From assembly GCF_014648915.1 (NCBI RefSeq), contig NZ_BMSA01000002.1, forward strand, positions 124,001 to 188,000: DNA of 64,000 nucleotides, given 5' to 3'. The notes under the pieces were generated by a model that was not told the origin of the DNA, ran no database searches, and saw only the letters and a list, made by a program, of their open reading frames with translations. Position numbers and translations under genes: made by a program. This document shows positions 42,758 through 50,487 of the stretch, piece by piece; the first letter of the stretch is position 1, and each line of letters opens with the position of its first letter. The DNA comes from Streptomyces phaeofaciens. GTDB taxonomy: Bacteria > Actinomycetota > Actinomycetes > Streptomycetales > Streptomycetaceae.

Positions 42758-43123
42758 ATGAAGCAGTCTGCTGCCAAGACCCTCGGCGTCGCCGCCCTCG
42801 GTGCCGCCTTCGCCGCCGTCGGTGCGGGTGCCGCGAACGCGGCCCCGGCCGTCCCGGACGCCACGCAGGCGCTGGGCTCGGTCACCAAGCCCGTGGAGAA
42901 CGCCACCAAGCTGCTCCCGGGTGCCGGCAAGGTGCTGGAGCAGGCCAAGCTGGAGCAGGCCCAGCCCGCGCTCTCCGCCGGTGTCGCCGCCGTGCAGCCG
43001 GCCGCCGAGCAGGCGCTCGCCCAAGGGCCGACCAAGCCGGTCGCCGGCCTCCTCGGCGGCCTCCCGGTCGGCAAGGGCCTGCCCACGCACGGCCTGCCGG
43101 TCAACGGGATCCCGCTGGGCTGA
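42758..43123 (+). CDS. Small secreted protein of unknown function
   Basis: This 121-residue protein has a Sec signal peptide (MKQSAAKTLGVAALGAAFAAVGAGAANA, cleavage after ANA) and a mature part of about 93 residues rich in Ala, Gly, Pro and Leu, with PVENATKLLPGAGKVLEQAKL and ending in Gly-Leu-Pro repeats. There are no cysteines or catalytic motifs. GAGGAC precedes the ATG. It resembles in style, and possibly in ancestry, the small secreted protein at 49129-49536. Such proteins are common in Streptomyces and of unknown role. Confidence 0.75.
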   Translation: MKQSAAKTLGVAALGAAFAAVGAGAANAAPAVPDATQALGSVTKPVENATKLLPGAGKVLEQAKLEQAQPALSAGVAAVQPAAEQALAQGPTKPVAGLLGGLPVGKGLPTHGLPVNGIPLG

Positions 43124-43138
43124 CCCCGCGCACCACAC

Positions 43139-43184
43139 GCCGTCGGGGCGCCCCCCAGCACGAGGGGGGGGCGCCCCGACGGCG
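43139..43184. terminator. Bidirectional terminator after the small secreted protein gene
   Basis: A stem of about 18 bp, beginning GCCGTCGGGGCGCCCCCC, lies between convergent genes. Confidence 0.88.
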
Positions 43185-43200
43185 TTCGTACGGACGGCCG

Positions 43201-43404
43201 TCACCAGGCCGTGCGCGCCGCCTTCCCCTCCGAGGGCAGCAGGATCCACAGCGCTATGTAGAGCAGGAACTGCGGGCCGGGCAGCAGGCAGGAGAGCAGG
43301 AAGATCACGCGCATCGTCGTCGCGGAGGTGTCGAAGCGCCGGGCCAGCGCGGCGCACACTCCGCCGATCATGCGGCCGTGGGTGGGGCGGGCGAGGCGGG
43401 ACAT
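43201..43404 (-). CDS. PspC-domain membrane protein
   Basis: This 67-residue protein consists of a PspC domain only: RMIGGVCAALARRFDTSATTMRVIFLLSCLLPGPQFLLYIALWILLP, with one or two hydrophobic segments. PspC proteins take part in membrane-stress responses, and stand-alone small ones are common in actinobacteria. The start at 43404 has GAAGGAG upstream; the frame remains open to 43572 without homology. Confidence 0.85.
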   Translation of the reverse strand: MSRLARPTHGRMIGGVCAALARRFDTSATTMRVIFLLSCLLPGPQFLLYIALWILLPSEGKAARTAW

Positions 43405-43496
43405 CTGGGCTCCTTCGTGAGCGTCGGTCGAGGCGGCCCTTCCGGCTGCCTCATCTGTGCTCAACGCTACGGAGACAAAGACGGAGAAGCGTCGCT

Positions 43497-44048
43497 CTAC
43501 GGGGCGATCCCGACCCTCGGAATTCTCGGGGTCCGACCCTGAGCCCCTTCCTCCGGGCGGACCGCCGTCCACCCCCGCCGCTCGTCCCTGCGGCGCAGCG
43601 CCCTGCGGACCGCCGGCACCACCGCGGCGTGCGCCAGAGCCACGCCCACGGTGTTCAGCAGCAGCGAGTCCACATCCACGACCCGGCCCGGCACCCCGGT
43701 CTGGAGCAGCTCGATGCCCAGCGACAGCAACGCGCCCGCCGTGACCGTACGGACCAGGGAGGCCAGCGGCGACACCCGGAGCCTGCCGTGCGCCAGCGGC
43801 AGCAGCACCCCCAGCGGCGCCAGCAGCGCCAGCCCCTCACCGATGCGCAGGGCCGCCTCGGGCCAGCCCAGCCGGAGGTCGGCGCGGATCCCGGCGAAGG
43901 GGTGCAGGTTACTGGGCATCACCCAGGGCACGTTCAGCGGGCGCAGCGTGCACCAGGCGACGAACGCGAGGTGGGCGACCAGGAGGAGAATCCCGGTCGC
44001 GCGGAGACGGATCGCGGCGCTGCCGCCGATGGAGCCTTGACGCTGCAC
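43497..44048 (-). CDS. VanZ-family membrane protein
   Basis: This 183-residue protein has four to five hydrophobic helices and the VanZ pattern, including LSLGIELLQTGVPGRVVDVDSLLLNTVGVAL, where the D-x-DxLLxN motif is diagnostic. VanZ proteins give low teicoplanin resistance in enterococci; the general function is unclear. The GTG at 44048 was chosen for its GGGGGG ribosome binding site; the frame continues upstream to 44141 without homology. The C-terminus is Arg-rich. Confidence 0.8.
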   Translation of the reverse strand: MQRQGSIGGSAAIRLRATGILLLVAHLAFVAWCTLRPLNVPWVMPSNLHPFAGIRADLRLGWPEAALRIGEGLALLAPLGVLLPLAHGRLRVSPLASLVRTVTAGALLSLGIELLQTGVPGRVVDVDSLLLNTVGVALAHAAVVPAVRRALRRRDERRGWTAVRPEEGAQGRTPRIPRVGIAP

Positions 44049-44196
44049 GCCCCCCAAGACGCGCCCCTCGGCACGATCGGTTCCGGCATCCCGCACGGCA
44101 GCGGGATGAGTCCTCCGCCACACGGGTGCGCCGGGGCCCACGGCGCTTCGCGCGCCCGCCCGGCCACCGGTCCCCGGCGCGCCTGCCGGAGGCCCG

Positions 44197-44802
44197 TCAG
44201 CCGCCGTCCGCGACCTCCGACGAGGGCGGCTCCGCGCTGCCCGGACGGGACCGCACCTCGTCCGTGCACTCGTAGCGGCGCAGCGGATCGGAACCGGGAC
44301 CGCCCAGGATCACCGAGCCGTCGCCCTCGGCCGCCGCCGAGTCGGAGAACGTGCACACCACCTGGGCGAGCGCGTACGAGGTCAGACCGCCCGGTGCCGT
44401 GCTCAGCCGCAGCGCGTCGTCGGGGTCGTCGGGGCCCGGCCCGCTCACCGTCATCCCGCCGCGCACGTCCGTGGTGTACCCGGCCTCCTTCTCGGCCGCG
44501 GACGGCGACTCGGCGAGCTGGTCGAGCAGGCCCTGCGCCACCAGCGCGCGCCGCTCGGTGTCCGCCGCGCCCGCCGTCACCCGCATCGCGCGGTCGACGG
44601 CCACCAGCGACGAACCGCACAGCAGGAACACCTGCACGGGCACCCCGCGCGCGGCCTGCGTCGTCACGTTCGGCTCGGCGAGCGAGCAGCGCACCCGGGA
44701 GGGCGCGGGCCCGAAGTCGGTCGGGACCTCGGTCGCCCGGATCCCGCAGCCGGTGAGCACAGCGGCCAGCAGCGGCAGGGCGAGCAGCCGGCGTACCTTC
44801 AT
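44197..44802 (-). CDS. Lipoprotein with GerMN-like domain, coupled to afsQ2
   Basis: This 201-residue lipoprotein has the signal peptide MKVRRLLALPLLAAVLTGC, ending in a perfect LTGC lipobox. The region VPVQVFLLCGSSLVAVDR...LLDQLAESPSAAEKEAGYTTDV follows the GerMN domain pattern. The start overlaps the afsQ2 stop (ATGA), so it is translated with the sensor kinase. In S. coelicolor a lipoprotein gene at this position accompanies the AfsQ system. It may act as an extracytoplasmic accessory or sensor partner (inference). Confidence 0.85.
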   Translation of the reverse strand: MKVRRLLALPLLAAVLTGCGIRATEVPTDFGPAPSRVRCSLAEPNVTTQAARGVPVQVFLLCGSSLVAVDRAMRVTAGAADTERRALVAQGLLDQLAESPSAAEKEAGYTTDVRGGMTVSGPGPDDPDDALRLSTAPGGLTSYALAQVVCTFSDSAAAEGDGSVILGGPGSDPLRRYECTDEVRSRPGSAEPPSSEVADGG

Positions 44803-46385
44803 CGAGCGTTCCCCTTCGTGTCCGGAGCGGAGTGCCCGGACGGCCCGGCCTGCTCGCCCTGTTCCGCCGGCTCGGAGGCGCCCCGCGGCAGCCGCAGCGT
44901 GAACACCGCGCCGCCCTCGGGGGAGTTGGCGGCGGTGATCTCGCCGCCGTGGATGTGGGCGTTCTCCATCGCGATGGACAGTCCCAGACCGCTGCCCTCG
45001 GAGCGCGGCCGGGAGGCGCTCGCCTTGTAGAACCGGTCGAAGACGTGCGGCAGCACCTCCTCCGGGATGCCGGGCCCGTGGTCGCGCACCGCGATGACGA
45101 CCTCGTCCCGCGCCGCCGCCACCGACACCCGCACCGGCGAACCGCCGTGCTTGAGGGCGTTGCCGATCAGGTTGGCCAGGATCACGTCCAGCCGGCGCGG
45201 GTCGAGCCGGGCGTGGATGCCGCGCTCGGCGTCGAGATCGACCGCGTCCAGCCAGGCGCGCGCGTCGATGCAGGCGGTGATCTGGTCGGCGACGTCGACG
45301 TCGTCCAGGACCAGCCGCGCGGTCCCCGCGTCGAAGCGGGTGACCTCCATCAGGTTCTCGACGAGGTTGTTGAGCCGCCGGGTCTCGCTGACCACCAGCC
45401 GGACGGCCGGCTCGATCATCGGGTCGATGCTGCCCGACTCGGCGTCCAGCTCCTCCTCCAGCACCTCGGCGACGGTGGTGATGGCGGTCAGCGGGGTGCG
45501 CAGCTCGTGCGACATGTCGGCGACGAACCGCCGTGAGGCCTCGTCCCGCGCGGCCATGTCGTCGACCCGCTTCTCCAGCGCCTCCGCCGTCCGGTTGAAC
45601 GTCCGTGACAGATCGGCGAGTTCGTCCGTCCCCGACACCCGCAGCCGGGTGTCCAGCCGTCCCTCGCCCAGCCGTCGCGCGGCGACGCCCAGCCGGTGCA
45701 CCGGCTTCAGCACGGTCGTGGCGGCGGCCTGCGCGAGCAGCGCGGCCCCGATCAGCGCGAGCCCGGTGGCGATCCCCAGCGACCAGGCCAGCGAGTTGAG
45801 GTCCTTGGCCTCCGGCTCCAGCGACTTGCGCATGTACCCGGTCGGCCCGCCCCCGATCACCCGCGTCCCGGCCACCAGATACGGCGTCCCGTGGTCCACG
45901 ACCCGCTGCCAGTACAGGTGGTACGGCGACTCGTTGCCGTCCCCGACGTCCTGCTGCTTGTTCACCGCCCGGCGCAGCGACTCGGGCACGTCCTCCAGGG
46001 AGAACCCGTTCAGCCCGCCGGAACTGCCGTACACGGTCTTGCCGGTGGACTCCTCGCCGACCAGCAGCACACTGAACCGCTGGCTGCTGTTGGCCATCTG
46101 CCCGGCGGTGTGCAGGAGTTCGTCCTGCGAGGGGTGCTCGGGCAGCGAACCCGCCCGGTTCTGCATCTCCTGCTCGAAGTCCCGCAGCACCGCGCCCTGG
46201 GTACGGGTGAGCACGGCCTCGCGGTTGAGCCAGTACGCGATGCCCGAGGCGGACACGGCGGCGGTCAGCGCCACGGCTCCGAAGACCACGACGAGCCGCA
46301 GTCGCAGACTGGTGAACCGCAGGCGTGCCAGCTTTCCCTTGCGTACCGCGGTCCAGCCGCGGAACCCCCCCTGCTCGTGCGTCAC
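44799..46385 (-). CDS. afsQ2: AfsQ2 sensor histidine kinase
   Basis: This 528-residue membrane kinase has two membrane segments (about residues 30-50 and 200-222) around an extracytoplasmic sensor domain, HAMP (VLKPVHRLGVAARRLGEG...), H-box DMSHELRTPLTAI with the phospho-accepting His, N-box NLIGNALKHG, and G-boxes DHGPGIP and GSGLGLSIAM. It phosphorylates AfsQ1; in S. coelicolor this pair affects antibiotic production and nitrogen/glutamate responses. The GTG at 46385 overlaps the afsQ1 stop (GTGA). The frame continues upstream through afsQ1 but is not coding there. Confidence 0.93.
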   Translation of the reverse strand: MTHEQGGFRGWTAVRKGKLARLRFTSLRLRLVVVFGAVALTAAVSASGIAYWLNREAVLTRTQGAVLRDFEQEMQNRAGSLPEHPSQDELLHTAGQMANSSQRFSVLLVGEESTGKTVYGSSGGLNGFSLEDVPESLRRAVNKQQDVGDGNESPYHLYWQRVVDHGTPYLVAGTRVIGGGPTGYMRKSLEPEAKDLNSLAWSLGIATGLALIGAALLAQAAATTVLKPVHRLGVAARRLGEGRLDTRLRVSGTDELADLSRTFNRTAEALEKRVDDMAARDEASRRFVADMSHELRTPLTAITTVAEVLEEELDAESGSIDPMIEPAVRLVVSETRRLNNLVENLMEVTRFDAGTARLVLDDVDVADQITACIDARAWLDAVDLDAERGIHARLDPRRLDVILANLIGNALKHGGSPVRVSVAAARDEVVIAVRDHGPGIPEEVLPHVFDRFYKASASRPRSEGSGLGLSIAMENAHIHGGEITAANSPEGGAVFTLRLPRGASEPAEQGEQAGPSGHSAPDTKGNAR

Positions 46386-47059
46386 TGAGGGGCGTCCAGG
46401 CGATAGCCGACCCCGCGCACGGTACGGATCAGCGTCGGGGACGACGGCACGTCCTCGACCTTGGCGCGCAGCCGCTGGACGCAGGCGTCCACCAGCCGGG
46501 AGTCGCCCAGGTAGTCGTGCTCCCACACCAGGCGCAGCAGCTGCTGGCGCGACAGGGCCTGACCGGGCCGCCGGCTCAGTTCGAGCAGCAGCCGCAGCTC
46601 GGTCGGGGTGAGCTGGAGGTCCTCGCCGTTCTTCGTCACGGTCATCGCCGCACGGTCGATGACCAGGCTGCCGAAGGTCGCCGCGTCGGTCGACTCGCGC
46701 TCCCCGCGGCGCAGCACGGCCCGGATCCGGGCGTCCAGCACCCGGCCCTGCACGGGCTTGACCACATAGTCGTCGGCGCCGGACTCCAGCCCGACGACCA
46801 CGTCGATGTCGTCGCTGCGCGCGGTCAGCAGGATGATCGGCAGCTGGTCGGTGCGCCGGATGCGCCGGCACACCTCGAAACCGTCGATGCCGGGCAGCAT
46901 CACGTCCAGGACGATCAGATCCGGCCGCTGCTCGCGCAACAGCTTCAGACCGTCCTCACCGCTCGCAGCGGTCGCCACACGGTGCCCCTGGCGCGTCAGT
47001 GAGAGCTCCAGGGCCGTACGGATGGCGTCGTCGTCCTCGATCAGCAACAGGGAAGGCAC
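46382..47059 (-). CDS. afsQ1: AfsQ1 response regulator
   Basis: This 225-residue OmpR/PhoB-type regulator is exactly the known AfsQ1 length. The receiver domain starts PSLLLIEDDDAIRTALELSL with acidic pocket DDD, phospho-acceptor Asp52 in IVLDVMLPG, Thr in LLTAR and Lys in VVKPVQG. The C-terminal winged helix has LTPTELRLLLELSRRPGQALSRQQLLRLVWEHDYLGDSRLVDACVQRLRAKV. The GTG at 47059 was chosen to match the known length; an ATG six codons upstream at 47077 is possible. The operon runs afsQ1-afsQ2-lipoprotein, divergent from sigQ, with AfsQ1 binding motifs in the gap. Confidence 0.95.
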   Translation of the reverse strand: MPSLLLIEDDDAIRTALELSLTRQGHRVATAASGEDGLKLLREQRPDLIVLDVMLPGIDGFEVCRRIRRTDQLPIILLTARSDDIDVVVGLESGADDYVVKPVQGRVLDARIRAVLRRGERESTDAATFGSLVIDRAAMTVTKNGEDLQLTPTELRLLLELSRRPGQALSRQQLLRLVWEHDYLGDSRLVDACVQRLRAKVEDVPSSPTLIRTVRGVGYRLDAPQ

Positions 47060-47180
47060 GGGCTCATTCTGGCCCATGAGGGGGCTGTCGTTCGACCCGT
47101 GGGGCGCCGATCTTGTTCGGGACCCGGTGCGGGAGGCCGTCGAGGGGTGAACCGGACGGCGTACCGCCGGCGTCTGTGAG

Positions 47181-47226
47181 GTGACTGTGATGCCGCGGTG
47201 ACAGGCCCCTGTGACAGGTCTGTGAC
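47181..47226. promoter_or_regulatory. AfsQ1 box(es) in the afsQ1-sigQ gap
   Basis: GTGAC occurs four times on the plus strand, at 47181, 47198, 47211 and 47222. The last pair, GTGAC-AGGTCT-GTGAC (47211-47226), fits the published AfsQ1 consensus GTnAC-n6-GTnAC exactly, with 11-bp phasing. The location between the divergent afsQ1 and sigQ genes is where AfsQ1 is known to bind in S. coelicolor. Confidence 0.85.
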
Positions 47227-47347
47227 AGTCGGCGGACACCGCCATGAAGTGGGGTGGGCAAGCTTTTCGGCACAGGCAAGGCAGCACCACGAAAGCCGGG
47301 CCGACGCTACAGACCGAACACCGGAAGTCCACGACGGGGGGCGCGAG

Positions 47348-48088
47348 ATGAACAAGCTGCACGGCCTGAACACCAGCGCAGTGATCACGCGCCTGCACGA
47401 CGTGCACCGGGGTTCCGAGAAGTCCGGTGTCGTGAACGGGCGGGGGTGCGCTCGCGGCACCGGGCGCCAGCACACCGGGTTCATGACGGTCGTCGACCCG
47501 GCCGGGGAACAGGCGGCTCACGGGGGAGCCGCGTACAGGGAGGACACGGGGGAGCGTCGCTCCCTGACCGAGGCGGAGTTCACCGCCTACGTCCAGGAGC
47601 GCCGCGCCTCCCTGTACGCCACCGCCTACCACCTCACCGGCGACCGCTTCGAGGCCGAGGACCTGCTCCAGAGCGCGCTGTTCTCGACGTACCGGGCCTG
47701 GGACCGGATCAGTGACAAGGCCGCGGTCGGCGGGTACCTCCGCCGGACGATGACCAACCTGCACATCAGCGCGTGGCGCCGCCGCAAGCTGAACGAGTAC
47801 CCGACCGAGGAGCTGCCGGAGACGCCCGGCGACACGGACGCGATGCGCGGCACCGAGCTGCGCGCGGTCCTGTGGCAGGCGCTGGCCCGGCTGCCCGAAC
47901 TCCAGCGCACGATGCTGGTCCTGCGCTACTACGAGGGCCGCACGGACCCGGAGATCGCGGAGATCCTCGACATCAGTGTCGGCACGGTGAAGTCCAGCAT
48001 CTGGCGGTCGCTCCGCCGGCTGCGCGAGGACGAGGTCCTCAGCTTCGGCCGTGACGAGGAGGACGCCTTCGGGGAGCTTGTCGCCTGA
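47348..48088 (+). CDS. sigQ: SigQ, SigE-type ECF sigma factor
   Basis: This is a 246-residue sigma factor. After a variable N-terminus come region 2 (RRASLYATAYHLTGDRFEAEDLLQSALFSTYRAWDRI...YLRRTMTNLHISAWRRRK) and region 4 (LARLPELQRTMLVLRYYEGRTDPEIAEILDISVGTVKSSIWRSLRRL), the SigE/SASP-type layout. SigQ lies next to afsQ1 and is activated by AfsQ1 in S. coelicolor, where it antagonises part of the AfsQ effect on antibiotics. The ATG at 47348 follows a G-rich ribosome binding site; the frame upstream to 47198 crosses the AfsQ1 box region and is not coding. It is followed by G-rich repetitive DNA. Confidence 0.92.
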   Translation: MNKLHGLNTSAVITRLHDVHRGSEKSGVVNGRGCARGTGRQHTGFMTVVDPAGEQAAHGGAAYREDTGERRSLTEAEFTAYVQERRASLYATAYHLTGDRFEAEDLLQSALFSTYRAWDRISDKAAVGGYLRRTMTNLHISAWRRRKLNEYPTEELPETPGDTDAMRGTELRAVLWQALARLPELQRTMLVLRYYEGRTDPEIAEILDISVGTVKSSIWRSLRRLREDEVLSFGRDEEDAFGELVA

Positions 48089-48128
48089 GGGTCACGGGGG
48101 AAGGGCCCGGCTTCGCTCAGGGAAGCCG

Positions 48129-48265
48129 GTGAACGGGGGAACAACGGGGGAGCGGTACCGGGGGGACCCGACGGGGGACGTGGGGGAGCGGTACCGCACC
48201 GCAAGGGGAAGCACCATCCGGGGGAAGCACGGGGGAAGTACGGGGGAGGCACGGGGGAACGGGGG
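48129..48265. repeat. G-rich degenerate repeats downstream of sigQ
   Basis: The plus strand carries about ten runs of four to six G in units resembling ACGGGGGA, plus a 15-bp direct repeat GGGGGAGCGGTACCG at 48146-48160 and 48182-48196. Runs are spaced closely enough for G-quadruplex formation. The region (gap 48089-48362) lies between convergent sigQ and the uridine-kinase-like gene; no gene is seen in it. Confidence 0.8.
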
Positions 48266-48362
48266 ATGCGGGACTGGAGGGCCGGGGGGTCCGTCCAGTC
48301 CCGCTCTCGTGTGTGCCTCGGCGCACGGCGCCCAGCGGGGCGTACCGCGGCGCCTGCCCGGG

Positions 48363-49001
48363 TTACGCGCTCGTGCGCGCCGCCGGTGCGCCACGGCCCG
48401 TCGCGGCGGTCGCCAGCCGGCCCAGCGCCTCGTCCCGGTCGCAGGCGTACGCGCCGAGCGCGCTCTGCCGGGCCACGATGGACCGCTCGGCGCGCATCAG
48501 ACGCCAGCCGCGGCGCAGCAGGAACGGCACCGACTTGCGGCCCTCCTTCAGATCGCGCAGGAAGCGGCGGCGGAACGTCTTCACCGGGCCGCGGCTCAGA
48601 CACAGCGCGTCCGCCAGCACGCCCAGCTCACGGCAGCGTTCGACGATCTCGGCGGCGAAGATGCCCTCCGCGATGAACAGCGGGGTCCGCCCGATGTCCA
48701 CCGCGTCCGTGCCGGTGCGGGCGCTCAGCGAGATGTCGTACACGGGGATGTCGGTGCGGCCCGTGCCGCACAGTTCCACGATCGCGGCGACGGCCGTGTC
48801 CGCGTCCCAGGAGCCCGGGTGGTCCCAGTCGATGTCGGTGCTCCCGGCGACCAGCGGCAGCGTCGGGTCGTCGCCCTCCTTGTAGAAGTCGTCGAGCCGC
48901 AGCACCGGGAGACCGGAGCGGGCCGCGAGGAGGGACTTGCCGGAGCCGGAAGGGCCGCAGAGCAGCACGACTCGCGTGGGTATGGACGGAGGGGAGGTCA
49001 C
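48363..49001 (-). CDS. Uridine kinase-like P-loop kinase
   Basis: This 212-residue P-loop NTPase has Walker A LLCGPSGSGKSLLA at the N-terminus, VLRLDDFYKEGDD (the DDFY motif of uridine kinases), WDHPGSWD (as in the uridine-kinase nucleoside site) and IAEGIFAAE. It likely phosphorylates uridine/cytidine or a related small substrate. The start GTG at 49001 is a choice: the frame is open to 49070, and ribosome binding sites are weak for both. Although it fits nucleoside salvage, it lacks the CTACGCGCGTAG element. Convergent with sigQ. Confidence 0.82.
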   Translation of the reverse strand: MTSPPSIPTRVVLLCGPSGSGKSLLAARSGLPVLRLDDFYKEGDDPTLPLVAGSTDIDWDHPGSWDADTAVAAIVELCGTGRTDIPVYDISLSARTGTDAVDIGRTPLFIAEGIFAAEIVERCRELGVLADALCLSRGPVKTFRRRFLRDLKEGRKSVPFLLRRGWRLMRAERSIVARQSALGAYACDRDEALGRLATAATGRGAPAARTSA

Positions 49002-49128
49002 GGGACACCAGTGTGCGGCATCCTCCGGGCCCGTCACGACCCCGCGGGTCGGCTTTGAAGCGCGCGTCACACCTCAACTACCCTTCGTGTCGACCTCATT
49101 ACCTTGTGCAGCAGAAGGTGGCACCGAG

Positions 49129-49536
49129 ATGGCCCGACACGACTCCTCCCAGACCTTCACCGGCCGGCGCGTCCTCGCCGCCCTCGCGACCGCCGGGGTG
49201 GCGCTCGGCGCGGGCGCCGGTACCGCGGCGGCAGCGGGCGGCGAACCGGTCGGCGACGTGCCGGGCACCCGCCCCGCCGCGGCCGGCTCGCTCGACCCGC
49301 AGTCCGCGGCACGGGGGGTCCTCGGCTCGCTGCCGTACGTCACCGGCGCCGTCTCGGGCCTCAAGCCCAACCCGCTGGCGGGCACCGGCGTCGACCCCCT
49401 CGACAACGGCGTCGGCACCCAGCTCGCCGACTTCAAGCCGCTGACGTCCCAGATGGTCACCGGCCCGGTGGCCCAGGCGCGGTCGATCGGTTCGATCCCC
49501 GTGCTGGGGGACGCGACGCAGGTGCTCGGCGACTGA
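49129..49536 (+). CDS. Small secreted protein of unknown function
   Basis: This 135-residue protein has a signal peptide (FTGRRVLAALATAGVALGAGAGTAAAAG) and a mature part of about 100 residues rich in Gly, Pro, Leu and Asp, ending PVLGDATQVLGD. No cysteines, no domain that I recognise. GAAGG precedes the ATG at 49129. It resembles the small secreted protein at 42758-43123 in length, composition and the PV...GLL/GSLP-type segments. It is closed by a perfect hairpin shared with the convergent aldehyde dehydrogenase gene. Confidence 0.78.
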   Translation: MARHDSSQTFTGRRVLAALATAGVALGAGAGTAAAAGGEPVGDVPGTRPAAAGSLDPQSAARGVLGSLPYVTGAVSGLKPNPLAGTGVDPLDNGVGTQLADFKPLTSQMVTGPVAQARSIGSIPVLGDATQVLGD

Positions 49537-49552
49537 GACCGTCCGCGCACAA

Positions 49553-49590
49553 GAGCCGCGCCGCCCCCGGACGGAGGGGCGGCGCGGCTC
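49553..49590. terminator. Bidirectional terminator
   Basis: A perfect 15-bp stem, GAGCCGCGCCGCCCC / GGGGCGGCGCGGCTC, with an 8-nt loop lies between convergent genes. Confidence 0.9.
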
Positions 49591-49602
49591 GTTCGTGAGG
49601 GC

Positions 49603-50487
49603 TCAGTACGAGGAGCCCGAGGCGCCCAGCGAACCCGTCGGGTGCCAGACGGTCTTCGTCTCCAGGAACGCCGTCATCCGGTCGATCCCCGGGGTCTCCG
49701 CGTAATCCACAGGCTGTGGACGGAGAACGCGCTTGAGGTTGTCGGCCGCCGCGATCTCCAGCTCCTTCGCCAGCACCTCGTCGGCGCCCGCGAGGTCGAT
49801 CGCGTTGACGTCCTGGTGGGCGGCGAGCGGCGCGGCGATCTCCGCCGTACGGCCGGACAGGACGTTGACGACACCGCCGGGGACGTCGGAGGTGGCGAGC
49901 ACCTCGCCCAGGGAGAGCGCCGGCAGCGGGGACTTCTCGCTGGCGATCACCACGGCCGTGTTGCCGGTCGCGACGACCGGGGCGACGACCGAGACCAGGC
50001 CGAGGAAGGACGACTCCTGCGGCGCGAGCACGGCGACCACGCCGGTCGGCTCGGGCGAGGACAGGTTGAAGTACGGGCCCGCGACCGGGTTTCCGCCGCC
50101 CACGACCTGGGCGATCTTGTCCGTCCAGCCCGCGTACCAGACCCAGCGGTCGATCGTGGCGTCCACCACCGCGGCCGCCTTCGACTTCGACAGGCCCTCG
50201 GCCTCGGCCACCTCGCGCACGAACTGGTCCCGGCGGCCCTCCAGCATCTCGGCGACGCGGTAGAGGACCTGCCCGCGGTTGTACGCCGTCGCGCCCGACC
50301 AGCCGCCGAACGCCTTGCGCGCGGCCACGACCGCGTCCCGGGCGTCCTTACGGCTCGACTGCGGTGCGTTGGCGAGCCAGTTGCCCTTGGAGTCGGTCAC
50401 CTCGTACACCCGGCCGCTCTCGGAACGCGGGAACTTCCCGCCCACGTACAGCTTGTAGGTCTTGAACACGCTGAGTCGGTCAGACAT
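49603..50487 (-). CDS. Truncated aldehyde dehydrogenase-like protein without catalytic cysteine
   Basis: This 294-residue protein aligns with the N-terminal, NAD-binding part of aldehyde dehydrogenases (YVGGKFPRSESGRVYEV, AVVAARKAFGGWS, EPTGVVAVLAPQ, VATGNTAVVIASEKSPLPAL, PGGVVNVLSGR). It ends before the region that holds the catalytic cysteine and has no LELGGK glutamate, so it cannot be a normal dehydrogenase. It overlaps the full-length enzyme gene by 8 bp. Two-domain ALDH16 proteins consist of a catalytic ALDH followed by a truncated ALDH-like domain; this pair looks like the same arrangement carried by two genes. It probably forms a complex with the product of the upstream gene (inference). 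Confidence 0.82.
   Translation of the reverse strand: MSDRLSVFKTYKLYVGGKFPRSESGRVYEVTDSKGNWLANAPQSSRKDARDAVVAARKAFGGWSGATAYNRGQVLYRVAEMLEGRRDQFVREVAEAEGLSKSKAAAVVDATIDRWVWYAGWTDKIAQVVGGGNPVAGPYFNLSSPEPTGVVAVLAPQESSFLGLVSVVAPVVATGNTAVVIASEKSPLPALSLGEVLATSDVPGGVVNVLSGRTAEIAAPLAAHQDVNAIDLAGADEVLAKELEIAAADNLKRVLRPQPVDYAETPGIDRMTAFLETKTVWHPTGSLGASGSSY

Noticed and set aside
47198..47347. Extended sigQ reading frame from 47198
   Set aside because: This stretch contains the AfsQ1 binding motifs and promoter region; the ATG at 47348 has a ribosome binding site.
48129..48265. CRISPR-like or phage attachment repeats
   Set aside because: Degenerate G-rich units of irregular spacing, no cas genes, no integrase, no tRNA.
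49603..50487. Truncated aldehyde dehydrogenase as a decayed pseudogene
   Set aside because: The frame is intact with an 8-bp coupling overlap, and the same truncated domain is a normal part of ALDH16 proteins, so a functional partner is more likely.
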